The notes beneath the pieces are model-generated. The model ran no database searches and was not told where the DNA came from. It saw nothing but the letters and a program-made list of their open reading frames with translations. Positions 9,512-17,040 of a stretch of 64,000 bases of DNA are shown here, piece by piece (the stretch's first letter is position 1; each line of letters starts with the position of its first letter). The position numbers were made by a program, and so were the translations under genes. Source of the stretch: Actinomadura sp. WMMA1423 (GTDB taxonomy: Bacteria > Actinomycetota > Actinomycetes > Streptosporangiales > Streptosporangiaceae); assembly GCF_006547145.1 (NCBI RefSeq), contig NZ_CP041244.1, positions 6,758,001-6,822,000 of the forward strand. The letters run 5' to 3'.

Positions 9512-9927
9512 ATGTCGCGCAGGGCGCGGAAGATGCCGGTGCGCCAGCCGCTGCCCATGCCGCGGAATGCGTAGGCGTTGACGGGGTCGTCCGGGTCGAA
9601 GCCCGCGTGCTCGACGAACAGGCGGGTGCCGCGCCCCTCGGGGACGAGCCGCCACGTCACCGTCGTGTCGAGGCCGCCGCCGCGCCAGCTGATGCGCAGC
9701 AGGCGCAGTTCCTGGACGTCGAGGACGCGACACGCGATCTCCCCGTCGAAGCCGATCGCCGGGATCGGCTTGGCCGCGAAGGTGAACCGGTGCCCGACGA
9801 CGGCCTGGAAGTCGTTCGGCATCAGCCAGCGGGCCAGCAGATCCGGCTCGGTGAGCGCCCGCCACACCTTCGCGGGCGCGTGCGGCAGGAACTCGTCCAC
9901 CTCGATCGAGCCCCGCTCACCGCTCAT
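9493..9927 (-). CDS. SRPBCC (AHSA1-like) family protein
   Basis: A 144-residue START-like fold protein. The N-terminal signature is IEVDEFLPHAPAKVWRALTEPDLLARWL, followed by alternating strands and a C-terminal helix (GWRTGIFRALRDIL), typical of the AHSA1/CalC group. These bind small hydrophobic ligands or act as chaperone-like factors, so no specific function can be given. The start at 9927 is chosen because GGAGG lies just upstream; an earlier GTG at 9942 is also in frame. It is convergent with the ABC exporter and has no clear operon partner. Confidence 0.85.
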   Translation of the reverse strand: MSGERGSIEVDEFLPHAPAKVWRALTEPDLLARWLMPNDFQAVVGHRFTFAAKPIPAIGFDGEIACRVLDVQELRLLRISWRGGGLDTTVTWRLVPEGRGTRLFVEHAGFDPDDPVNAYAFRGMGSGWRTGIFRALRDILTDLR

Positions 9928-9996
9928 CTCCGCCCCCTCCACGCCACCCCCACTACCAAGTCCCCCTCTTCTCCCGCGTCCCGCTCTGGTGCCAGG

Positions 9997-10788
9997 TCAT
10001 GTCTTGCGGAAGCGGGTGACGGCTACGGTGGCCGATGCCAGGACTATGGCGGTGGTCCAAGCCAGGGCCCGCCACACGTAGTACCCGGTCCCGTGCGCGA
10101 GGGCGGCGTCGCCCTGGGTGAGCACTCGCACGGAGTCCATCATGACGGTGACCGGCTGGTGCTCGGCGAAGCCCCGCAGCCATCCGGGCATCGTCTCCAC
10201 GGGGACGTAGGCGCCGGACACGAAGCTCAGGGGGAGCGCGAGGAACCCCACGCCCTGCGCGGCCTGCGGGTTCGCGGTCAGCAGGCCCAGCGCCACGAAC
10301 ATCCACACGAACGCGAACCCGAACAGGACGCACAGGCCGAGCCCGGCGAGCGCGGGCCCCCAGCCGGCGTGGACCCGGAACCCGACGGCGAACGCCAGCG
10401 CGGCGCTCACCGTGAGGATCAGCGCGACCCGCACCGTGTCGGCCGCGACCTGGCCCGCCAGCGCGGCGGTGCGCGGCATCGGAAGCGACCTCAGCCGGTC
10501 CACGTAGCCGGACGCGAGGTCCTCGGCGACCGCGACCGCCGCGCTCATCCCGGCGAACAGCCCGCTCACCGTCAGCAGCCCCGGGATCATGTAGTCGACG
10601 TATCCGACGCCGCCCGTCCCGATCGCGCCGCCGAACACGTACCGGAAGATGAGCAGGAACGCGACGCTCTGCACGAGCCCCATCACGATGATCTGCGGCG
10701 TCCGGAGCGTCCGCCGGATCCCGCGCTGGGAGACCACCCACGCCGCCGCCCAGAACCCCACCCCGCCGGGAGCCCGCGTCACCGCCAT
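9997..10788 (-). CDS. ABC-2 type permease (DrrB-like)
   Basis: This 263-residue membrane protein matches the DrrB/ABC-2 permease layout. It has an N-terminal cytoplasmic segment, about six hydrophobic helices and the family's loop (GLFAGMSAAVAVAEDLASGYVDRLRSLPM). It should pair with the DrrA-type ATPase encoded upstream on the same strand to form an exporter. The ATG at 10788 is preceded by GGAGGGACGCC. About 220 bases separate the two genes, and a 31-codon ORF starting near 10872 ends four bases inside this gene. Confidence 0.92.
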   Translation of the reverse strand: MAVTRAPGGVGFWAAAWVVSQRGIRRTLRTPQIIVMGLVQSVAFLLIFRYVFGGAIGTGGVGYVDYMIPGLLTVSGLFAGMSAAVAVAEDLASGYVDRLRSLPMPRTAALAGQVAADTVRVALILTVSAALAFAVGFRVHAGWGPALAGLGLCVLFGFAFVWMFVALGLLTANPQAAQGVGFLALPLSFVSGAYVPVETMPGWLRGFAEHQPVTVMMDSVRVLTQGDAALAHGTGYYVWRALAWTTAIVLASATVAVTRFRKT

Positions 10789-11007
10789 GGCGTCCCTCCG
10801 ATCGGGCCGCTTCCAAGCCCCGGCCGGGCAGAGGCCTTCGACCGGTATGCGCGCCGTTCGGCCTTGGTGGTCATTGCGGGTTCCCTTCTTGCGTCGGCCC
10901 GCCCCGTCTGCGCGGTGAGCGGTCTCCGGCGGGGACCCGTCTGGTTCGGTCCCCGGTGTGCGCTGTCTTCGGGAGGGGACGGCCTCGACCGGTCCTCGCG
11001 TGAGTGG

Positions 11008-11952
11008 TCATGACGGGGTCCGTACGGGGGTGGTGGTCAGGGCTAGGAAGACCTCGTCGAGGGTTGGGCGGCGCAGGGTGATGTCCTCGATGGTCACGTG
11101 GTGGGATGCCAGGGCTCGGACGGCCTTCAGGAGGTCGTCGGGGCCGTCCTCGGCGGTCATCGTCACCAGGAGGGACGACGGGTCGGTGTGGACGGGGGCG
11201 ATCGGCTCCAGGGCCCCGGCGGCGGTCGCCATCGCGGCGCGGTCGCGGACGTGGACCTCGACCAGCTCGCCGCCGATCCGCGCCTTCAACTCCCGGGGCG
11301 TGCCCTCGGCGGCCACCCGGCCCCGGTCGATGATCACGACGCGGTCGGCGAGGCGGTCGGCCTCGTCGAGGTACTGGGTGGTGAGCAGGACGTTCGTCCC
11401 GCCCGCCACCAGATCGCCGATGGCGTCCCACAACTCGATGCGTCCGCGGGGGTCGAGGCCGGTTGTGGGCTCGTCCAGCAGCAGGAGCCGGGGCGAGCCG
11501 ACCAGGCCGGCGCCGAGGTCCAGGCGGCGGCGCGTCCCGCCCGAGTAGGTGCGGACGAGCCGGTCGGCCACCTCGCCCAGGGACAGCCGGTCGAGCACCT
11601 CGGCCGCGCTCGCGCGGGCGGCCCGGCGGCCCTGGCCGAACAGGCGGGCGACCATCTCCAGGTTCTCGCGTCCCGTCATCGCCGCCTCGACCGCCGCGTA
11701 CTGGCCGGCGAGGCCGATGAGCCGCCGCACCCGGCCCGGTTCGCGGGCCGCGTCGACGCCGTCCACGCGCAGCGTGCCGCCGTCGGGCCGGACGAGTGTC
11801 GCCACCGAGCGGACGAACGTCGTCTTCCCGGCGCCGTTCGGGCCGAGCAGCGCGACGACCTGTCCCGGTTCGGCGACGAGGTCGAGCCCGTCGAGGGCCC
11901 GGACGCTCCCGAACCGCTTGACCAGCCCGGCCGCCTCGACGACGGGGGTCAC
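11008..11952 (-). CDS. ABC transporter ATPase (DrrA-like)
   Basis: The ATP-binding subunit of a daunorubicin-resistance-type exporter, 314 residues. Walker A is LLGPNGAGKTT, the signature is TYSGGTRRRLDLGAGL, Walker B is LLLLDEPTTGLD, and a C-terminal regulatory region follows (about residues 215-310). The GTG start at 11952 overlaps the ArsR-family regulator's stop codon (GTGA), so the regulator and pump are coupled. Together with the permease downstream it probably expels a hydrophobic toxin or secondary metabolite. The drug cannot be told. Confidence 0.95.
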   Translation of the reverse strand: MTPVVEAAGLVKRFGSVRALDGLDLVAEPGQVVALLGPNGAGKTTFVRSVATLVRPDGGTLRVDGVDAAREPGRVRRLIGLAGQYAAVEAAMTGRENLEMVARLFGQGRRAARASAAEVLDRLSLGEVADRLVRTYSGGTRRRLDLGAGLVGSPRLLLLDEPTTGLDPRGRIELWDAIGDLVAGGTNVLLTTQYLDEADRLADRVVIIDRGRVAAEGTPRELKARIGGELVEVHVRDRAAMATAAGALEPIAPVHTDPSSLLVTMTAEDGPDDLLKAVRALASHHVTIEDITLRRPTLDEVFLALTTTPVRTPS

Positions 11953-12260
11953 AGGTCCTCCTCGTCCAGGAGGTCGCGCAGGTTGGAGAGCTTCTCCCGC
12001 CAGAACCGCTCGTAGGGGGACAGCCACTGCGAGAGCTCCCGCAGGGGCGCGGCCTCCAGGCGGTAGAGGCGCTGCCGGCCGCTGCGCCGCTCGCTGACCA
12101 GCCCGGCGTCGCGCAGCACCTTGAGGTGCTCCGACACGCTCGGCCGGCTCATGGAGAAGTGCGCCGCGAGGTCGTTGACCGGGCGCGGCCCGTCCAGCAG
12201 GAGCGCTGTGAGCTCCCGCCGGACGGGACTGGCCAGGGCCGCGAAGACGTCCACCGTCAC
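11949..12260 (-). CDS. ArsR-family winged-helix repressor
   Basis: A 103-residue ArsR/SmtB-type protein. The winged helix runs from FAALASPVRRELTALLL through HFSMSRPSVSEHLKVLRDAGLV (recognition helix) to a basic wing (SERRSGRQRLYRL). No metal-binding cysteine pair is visible, so it is probably a non-metal member responding to an organic ligand. Its GTG start overlaps the VOC gene stop and its own stop overlaps the ATPase start. It most likely binds the two GTAGG-N6-CCTAC palindromes at 12631-12671 and represses this operon; that link is inferred from position. Confidence 0.9.
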   Translation of the reverse strand: MTVDVFAALASPVRRELTALLLDGPRPVNDLAAHFSMSRPSVSEHLKVLRDAGLVSERRSGRQRLYRLEAAPLRELSQWLSPYERFWREKLSNLRDLLDEEDL

Positions 12261-12616
12261 CGCGCGGCCAGCACGATGCCGTTGCCGTCGGGGTCGGTCA
12301 GCGTCGCCTGCCGCCCCCAGGGCAGGTCCTGCGGGCCCTCGACCTCGACCCCGGCGGCGCGCAGGTTCTCGCAGTCCGCGTCGAGGTCGGACGTCTCCAG
12401 CATGAGCCCGTGGACGCTGCCGGGGACGGCGCCGGGCACGTGGTCCGCCAGGACGACGCTCGTCTCCGCGCCCTTGGGCGCCAGCTGGAGCCAGCGCATC
12501 GGACCCGCCGAACGGTCCGCGACGACCTCGAAGCCCAGCTTGGTCGCGTAGAAGTCCTTGGCCGCGTCCTGGTCGGAGACCGGCACGGTCAGCAGCCGCA
12601 CATGCGTGATGTTCAT
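12257..12616 (-). CDS. VOC-family (glyoxalase/bleomycin-resistance fold) protein
   Basis: A 119-residue vicinal-oxygen-chelate fold protein that leads the ArsR/DrrAB operon. It starts ITHVRLLTVPVSDQDAAKDFYATKLGF and ends QATLTDPDGNGIVLAAR, the usual two halves. Proteins of this group either bind drugs directly or act as small dioxygenase or isomerase enzymes. Sitting with a DrrAB exporter and an ArsR regulator, drug binding or detoxification is a reasonable guess. The ATG at 12616 lies only 15 bases from the nearer operator palindrome. Confidence 0.9.
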   Translation of the reverse strand: MNITHVRLLTVPVSDQDAAKDFYATKLGFEVVADRSAGPMRWLQLAPKGAETSVVLADHVPGAVPGSVHGLMLETSDLDADCENLRAAGVEVEGPQDLPWGRQATLTDPDGNGIVLAAR

Positions 12617-12630
12617 GCGCCCGAAGATAC

Positions 12631-12671
12631 GTAGGGGATTTCCTACCTGTCAAACGTAGGGAACCGCCTAC
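12631..12671. promoter_or_regulatory. Two identical operator palindromes in a divergent promoter
   Basis: GTAGG-N6-CCTAC occurs twice: 12631-12646 (spacer GGATTT) and 12656-12671 (spacer GAACCG). The centres are 25 bases apart. They lie between the VOC-arsR-drrAB operon and the divergent oxidoreductase gene, and are the obvious candidate sites for the ArsR-family protein encoded in the operon. Confidence 0.75.
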
Positions 12672-12719
12672 GTGTCGGGCGTCATGTTTGCCGTGCCGGT
12701 CGGGTGGCAGGTTGAGGGA

Positions 12720-13640
12720 ATGCGCGCCCTCACCTATGACTCCTTTGCCAGCGACAACTCCCGCCTGCGGGTCGGGGACGTCCCGGATCCGAAGGTCGGT
12801 CCCGGCCAGGTCCTGATCGAGGTCCGCGCGGCGGGGGTCAACCCCGTGGACTGGAAGGTCATGGCCGGCGGCCTGGACGGGATGATGGACGCGATGTTCC
12901 CCGTCATCCCCGGTTGGGACGTCGCCGGCGTCGTCCGGGGGAAGGGCCCCGACACACCGGACTTCGCCGAGGGTGACGAGGTCATGTCCTACGCCCGCAA
13001 GGACGTCGTCGGCGCCGGGACGTTCGCGCAGTACGTCTCTGTCGCGGCGGACGACGTGGCGCGCAAGCCCGCGGCCCTCGACTGGAACCAGGCGGGCGGG
13101 CTGCCGCTCGTCGGCATGACCGCGCAGCGCTCGCTCGACCGCCTGGAGGTCGGACCGGGCGACGTCCTGCTGGTCCACGCGGCGTCCGGCGGGGTGGGGA
13201 GCCTGGCCGTCCAGATCGCCCGGGACCGGGGCGCCCGCGTCATCGGCACGGCCTCGGAGCGCAACCACGACTTCCTGCGCGGGCTCGGCGCCGAGCCCGT
13301 CGCCTACGGGGACGGTCTGGTCGAGCGCGTCCGGGACCTGGCGCCCGCCGGGGTGTCCGCGGTCGCCGACTTCGTGGGGGGCCAGCTCGACACGACCCTC
13401 GCCGTCCTGGCCGAAGGCGGACGGCACGTGTCGGTCGCCGACAACACGGTGGACGAGCACGGCGGCCACTGGATCTGGGTCCGCCCGAGCGGGGCGAAGC
13501 TCGCCGAGCTCGCGGCCATGGCGGACCGCGGCGCGCTCACGGTGGAGGTCGCAGAGACGTTCCCGCTGGAGAAGGTCGGTGAGGCGTTCGACGCCAGCCG
13601 CGGCGGCCACACGCGCGGCAAGCTCGTCGTGACGCCGTAG
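12720..13640 (+). CDS. Zinc-independent NADP-dependent quinone oxidoreductase-like enzyme (MDR superfamily)
   Basis: A 306-residue medium-chain dehydrogenase/reductase. The N-terminal GroES-like domain contains VRAAGVNPVDWKV. The Rossmann half has VHAASGGVGSLAVQIARDRGARVIGTAS, the NADPH-binding motif. The cysteine and histidine ligands of zinc alcohol dehydrogenases are missing, as in quinone reductases. The ATG at 12720 (MRALTYD) is favoured, since the upstream ATG at 12672 would place coding sequence right against the operator. Divergence from the ArsR operon suggests shared control by the same repressor and a role in reducing a toxic electrophile or quinone. Confidence 0.9.
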   Translation: MRALTYDSFASDNSRLRVGDVPDPKVGPGQVLIEVRAAGVNPVDWKVMAGGLDGMMDAMFPVIPGWDVAGVVRGKGPDTPDFAEGDEVMSYARKDVVGAGTFAQYVSVAADDVARKPAALDWNQAGGLPLVGMTAQRSLDRLEVGPGDVLLVHAASGGVGSLAVQIARDRGARVIGTASERNHDFLRGLGAEPVAYGDGLVERVRDLAPAGVSAVADFVGGQLDTTLAVLAEGGRHVSVADNTVDEHGGHWIWVRPSGAKLAELAAMADRGALTVEVAETFPLEKVGEAFDASRGGHTRGKLVVTP

Positions 13641-13673
13641 CCGTCGCAACATCCCGAGCGGCCAGGGGCAGCG

Positions 13674-14507
13674 TCAGCTCGACTTGCGTGCCAGACCGGC
13701 TCGCTGGGCCCGCTCCTGGCGCTCGGGTCCGGCCTCCCGCCGGGCGGTGTCGAGCGCGGCCCAGATCTCGGGGCGCACGAACATCAGCTCGCCCGTGTCC
13801 GGGACGAGGATCACGCCGCCGAAGGGCTCGTCCCCGGCGAACCAGACCCCGCGCTCGATCCCCGCGGGCCACCGGTCGGAGTGCAGCGGCTCCCGGGCCG
13901 ACATGGGCGGGGAGCCGGCCCCGCCAAGCGTCAGCGAACGCACCCCCTTGGGGCGGAGGTTCGCCTTCCGCACGGGGGCGCGGAACTCGAAGTCGTAGAC
14001 CTCCAGCACCCGGGCGCACTTCCGCATGGAGAGGATCTGGGGGAGCCAGAACCTCGTCCCCATCGGCAGCGCGATCAGCCCGGCGCCGAGGAACGGGCCG
14101 AGGTAGCCGATGCCCACGACGGCCGGCACGACCAGCATCACGGCGCCCGTCGCCATGACCAGCAGGTAGCGCCTGACCAGGACCTTGTAGTGGTACTTCA
14201 CCGGGCCCCGGCGGTCGGTGCCGTCCGTGGCATGGGGGACGGCACCGCCGAACGGTCCGTAGAGCAGCGTTTGGAGGGCCAGCAGCACCACGATGGCGAG
14301 CCCGAGCATCCCGGGGATCGCGATCCAGAAGAAGGTGTCGCTGCGGATCGCCAGAAGGAGCACGTAGGAGACCGCGAAGCCCGCCGTCAGACAGGTCGCC
14401 CGCCGCAGCCGCGCCTGGCGGCCGCCTTCCACCGGCGGTCGCCCCTCCGTCCGCGGCTCCCCGCCGAAGTCGCCGGTGCCGCCAGGTGCCGCCGATCGCT
14501 CCGGCAT
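13674..14507 (-). CDS. Four-helix membrane protein of unknown function (tandem copy 1)
   Basis: I do not recognise the family. The 277-residue protein has a polar N-terminus, two hydrophobic segments (CLTAGFAVSYVLLLAI and FWIAIPGMLGLAIVVLLAL), a basic loop with DGTDRRGPVKYHYKV, and two more segments. A soluble C-terminal domain follows, with RGVWFAGDEPFGGVILVPDTGEL. The ATG at 14507 is chosen because AAGGAGGGAGCGGT precedes it; an ATG at 14549 is in frame but lacks a site. It is paralogous to the next gene upstream, including an 82-base stretch of identical DNA. Confidence 0.75.
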   Translation of the reverse strand: MPERSAAPGGTGDFGGEPRTEGRPPVEGGRQARLRRATCLTAGFAVSYVLLLAIRSDTFFWIAIPGMLGLAIVVLLALQTLLYGPFGGAVPHATDGTDRRGPVKYHYKVLVRRYLLVMATGAVMLVVPAVVGIGYLGPFLGAGLIALPMGTRFWLPQILSMRKCARVLEVYDFEFRAPVRKANLRPKGVRSLTLGGAGSPPMSAREPLHSDRWPAGIERGVWFAGDEPFGGVILVPDTGELMFVRPEIWAALDTARREAGPERQERAQRAGLARKSS

Positions 14508-14583
14508 ACCGCTCCCTCCTTCGGCTTCCGAAAGGTACGAGTCGTTCAAGATAGTGGCAATCGTCGCAAGCGCACGGTCAGAT

Positions 14584-15399
14584 CTACTTGCGTGCCAGGC
14601 CTGCCCGGCGGGCCCTTTCCCGGCGCTCGGGTCCGGCCTTTCGCCGGGCGGTGTCGAGCGCGGTCCAGTTCTCGGGCCGCACGAGCATCAGCTCGCCCGT
14701 GTCCGGGACGAGGATCACGCCGCCGAAGGGCTCGTCCCCGGCGAACCAGACCCCGCGCTCGATCCCCTTGGGCAACCGGCCGGTGAAAAGCGGATCCCGA
14801 GCCGACATGTGCGCGGAGCCCTCAGTGCCCAAGTCCAGGATGAGCGCCCCTTTGCGGGGCAGGCCCACCCGCTTCACGGGGGCGCGGAACTCGAAGTCGT
14901 AGACCTTCAGCACGCGGGCGCACTTGCGCAGGCAGACGATCTGGGGGAGCCAGAACACCGTCCCGTACGCCAGTGCCGCCGGGCCTATCGCGAAGAACAG
15001 GTCGAAATGGTGGACGCTGACAACGCGCGGCAGGACCATCATCGCCCCGCAGGCCACGACCAGCAGCAGGAACCGCCCGATGAGGATCCTGTAGTAGTAC
15101 CTCGTCGGGCCCCGGCGGTCGGTGCCGTCCGTGGCATAGGGCACGGTGCCGGCGAACGGCCAGTGGAGCAGGACGAGCAGCGCGCCGAGGCCCACGCCGG
15201 CGAGTCCGAGCATTCCGGGGATCGCGAGCCAGAAGCGACCGCTGAGGACCGGCAGTGCGAGCCCGTAGGAGACCGCGAAGCCCAGGACGAGAAAGGCCGC
15301 CACCCACAGCCGGGTCCTGCGGCTGCGGGCCGTCCACGGTGGCCCGCCCGTCCGCGGCTCTCCGCCGGTACCGCCAGATGTGACCGAGGGCTCCGACAT
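14584..15399 (-). CDS. Four-helix membrane protein of unknown function (tandem copy 2)
   Basis: This is the paralogue of the preceding entry, 271 residues, with the same order of two helices, a DGTDRRGPTRYYYRI loop, two helices and a soluble C-terminal domain (RGVWFAGDEPFGG, DTGELMLVRPE). The ATG at 15399 follows a GGATGGAGCGGT site that matches the one before copy 1, so the duplication included the ribosome-binding site. The two genes are 76 bases apart, both on the minus strand, and probably co-transcribed. The shared C-terminal domain looks like a conserved surface or enzymatic module, but I cannot name it. Confidence 0.75.
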   Translation of the reverse strand: MSEPSVTSGGTGGEPRTGGPPWTARSRRTRLWVAAFLVLGFAVSYGLALPVLSGRFWLAIPGMLGLAGVGLGALLVLLHWPFAGTVPYATDGTDRRGPTRYYYRILIGRFLLLVVACGAMMVLPRVVSVHHFDLFFAIGPAALAYGTVFWLPQIVCLRKCARVLKVYDFEFRAPVKRVGLPRKGALILDLGTEGSAHMSARDPLFTGRLPKGIERGVWFAGDEPFGGVILVPDTGELMLVRPENWTALDTARRKAGPERRERARRAGLARK

Positions 15400-15550
15400 A
15401 CCGCTCCATCCCCTGCTGTCCGCCACGTCGCGGATCACGTGGTCGTCCAAGGTACGGGTGGTCGTGCCGACCTGGCCACTCGCGCTGCCGTCCGGCCCTG
15501 CTCAGGGATTCCCCTCCGGCGAGCCCCGGCCGGCGAGCCCCGGCGGCAAC

Positions 15551-15574
15551 CTGGTAACTTGGTAACATGGTAAA
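15551..15574 (+). promoter_or_regulatory. Three tandem TGGTAAC-type repeats overlapping a start codon
   Basis: TGGTAAC at 15552 and 15560 and TGGTAAA at 15568 form an 8-base-period direct repeat that runs through the ATG at 15567. There is no Shine-Dalgarno sequence, so the mRNA may be leaderless. Short tandem direct repeats are the typical operator form for ribbon-helix-helix proteins, and the gene that starts here encodes a candidate. Confidence 0.5.
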
Positions 15575-15812
15575 AGTTGAGCGGGTGCAGACCGGCGTGC
15601 GGATCGAGCGCAGCGTGCTCAAGGTCCTCAAGGCGCTGGCCGAGTACCTCGACCTGTCCCTCGGCGATCTGGTCGAGGGCATCGCCCTGCACGCCTTCGA
15701 GGGCAAGGCCCCCTTCTCGCCGGACACGCTCGCCAAGATCGAGCAGCTCAAGGACGTCTACGGCCTCACCCTGACCGCCGCGGACGCGCACACCCTGGAC
15801 GAGTCGCGATGA
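15567..15812 (+). CDS. Small ribbon-helix-helix-like protein
   Basis: An 81-residue protein. The N-terminal half (TGVRIERSVLKVLKALAEY, then LDLSLGDLVEGIALHAF) has the strand-helix-helix pattern of a ribbon-helix-helix DNA-binding protein, in which basic residues of the strand contact DNA. The C-terminal half is a short helical tail. Its stop overlaps the ATG of the SRPBCC gene (ATGA), so the two form a coupled pair. Autoregulation through the TGGTAAC repeats at its start codon is an inference. I do not recognise a named family. Confidence 0.75.
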   Translation: MVKVERVQTGVRIERSVLKVLKALAEYLDLSLGDLVEGIALHAFEGKAPFSPDTLAKIEQLKDVYGLTLTAADAHTLDESR

Positions 15813-16282
15813 GCGGCGTCCGGCACCGCCTCACCGGCCGCATCACCGTTCCGCTGCCTCCGGCCGAGGCGTTCCCCCTCTTCACCGCACGTGGCGAGCG
15901 GCGCTGGGTGCCGGGGTGGGAGCCGTCCTTCCCCGCGCTCGCCACCGACGACGCAAGGCCCGAGACGGTCTTCCAGACCCGTGCCGACGACCGCACGACC
16001 ACCTGGATCGTCGTCGAAGGGGCGCCGGGACGGCACATCCGCTACGCACGCGTCACTCCGGGCACCAGCGCGGGAACGGTCTCCGTCGTCCTCGACGAGG
16101 CGGACGGGCACAGCGAGGTGACCATTACCTACGAGCTCACCGCGCTCTCCGACGAGGGAGCCGCCCACCTGCACGCGTTCGCCGACGAATACCCCGCCTT
16201 CCTGACGAGCTGGCAGGACGCCATCGCCAAAGCCCTCCAAGCCGAAACCCTGCAAGGCGACGCCCCGGGCCCGGCCGCCTGA
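15809..16282 (+). CDS. SRPBCC family protein
   Basis: A 157-residue START-like protein. It opens with a strand, GRITVPLPPAEAFPLFTARGERRWVPGW, which is the family's usual N-terminus. Strand-rich sequence follows (TTWIVVEGAPGRHIRYARVTP, SEVTITYEL), and it closes with a long C-terminal helix (FLTSWQDAIAKALQAE). It probably binds a hydrophobic ligand; none can be identified. It is translationally coupled to the ribbon-helix-helix-like gene before it, which may regulate it. Confidence 0.85.
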   Translation: MSGVRHRLTGRITVPLPPAEAFPLFTARGERRWVPGWEPSFPALATDDARPETVFQTRADDRTTTWIVVEGAPGRHIRYARVTPGTSAGTVSVVLDEADGHSEVTITYELTALSDEGAAHLHAFADEYPAFLTSWQDAIAKALQAETLQGDAPGPAA

Positions 16283-16431
16283 CCGCACCTGTCCGCGAGA
16301 TTCCCAGGAGGGACACCGAAGGTCCGCACGCGCATCCGAGCCGCCCCGCATGCAGAGGGAACCCGTTCGCGGCGACCGGTCGAGTACCGGATGACAGCCA
16401 ACGAAAGGACCCCCATGAGCGGACGTGGCCC

Positions 16432-17040
16432 ATGTTGACCACGCCTTCCGGGACGGAGCCGGACGTCCCTCCCGGCCCGGTGACCGACGCCGCGGTCCTG
16501 CGGGAGTCGCTCCGGCGGCCCGAGCGCTTCGCGGAGATCTTCGACCGGCACGGCGACGAGATCCACCGCTACGTCGCCCGCCGCCTCGGCCCCGCCATGG
16601 CCGAAGACGTCGTCGCGGAGACGTTCCTGGCCGCGTTCCGCAAGCGCGGGCGGTACGACCCCGGGCGGCCGGACGCGCGCCCGTGGCTCTACGGGATCGC
16701 CACGCACGCCCTGCGCGAGCACCGCCGGGCGGAGGCCCGCCGGAACCGGGCCTTGGCCCGCGCGGTGCCGGCCCGGCCGGAGGAGAACTTCGACGACCGC
16801 AGCACCGCCAGGGTGGCGGCAGGCCGGCTGCGGCCCGAACTCGCCGCGGCCCTCACCCGCCTCTCGGCCGCCGACCGCGACCTGCTCCTGCTCATCGCCT
16901 GGGCCGACCTGAGCTACGACGAGGCGGCCCAGGCCATCGGCGTCCCCGTCGGCACGATCAAGTCCCGCCTGCACCGGATCCGCAAGAAGCTCCACCGCGC
17001 GTTCGGCGGCGCCCACCCCCTCCAGGAGAACGCGACATGA
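16432..17040 (+). CDS. ECF-type RNA polymerase sigma factor
   Basis: A 202-residue sigma factor closely resembling the one at 4108. Region 2 has FDRHGDEIHRYVARRLG, AEDVVAETF and RPWLYGIATHALREH. Region 4 has LSYDEAAQAIGVPVGTIKSRLHRIRKKL. The ATG at 16432 (MLTTPSG) is the only good in-frame start; the ATG at 16415 is in another frame and stops after seven codons. Its stop overlaps the next start (ATGA), so it is coupled to the membrane partner that follows. Target promoters are unknown. Confidence 0.93.
   Translation: MLTTPSGTEPDVPPGPVTDAAVLRESLRRPERFAEIFDRHGDEIHRYVARRLGPAMAEDVVAETFLAAFRKRGRYDPGRPDARPWLYGIATHALREHRRAEARRNRALARAVPARPEENFDDRSTARVAAGRLRPELAAALTRLSAADRDLLLLIAWADLSYDEAAQAIGVPVGTIKSRLHRIRKKLHRAFGGAHPLQENAT

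Noticed and set aside
11949-13652. Very long minus-strand open frame across the ArsR, VOC and oxidoreductase genes
   Set aside because: Only its last 103 codons are the ArsR protein; the rest is antisense to a well-supported plus-strand oxidoreductase and has low-complexity composition.
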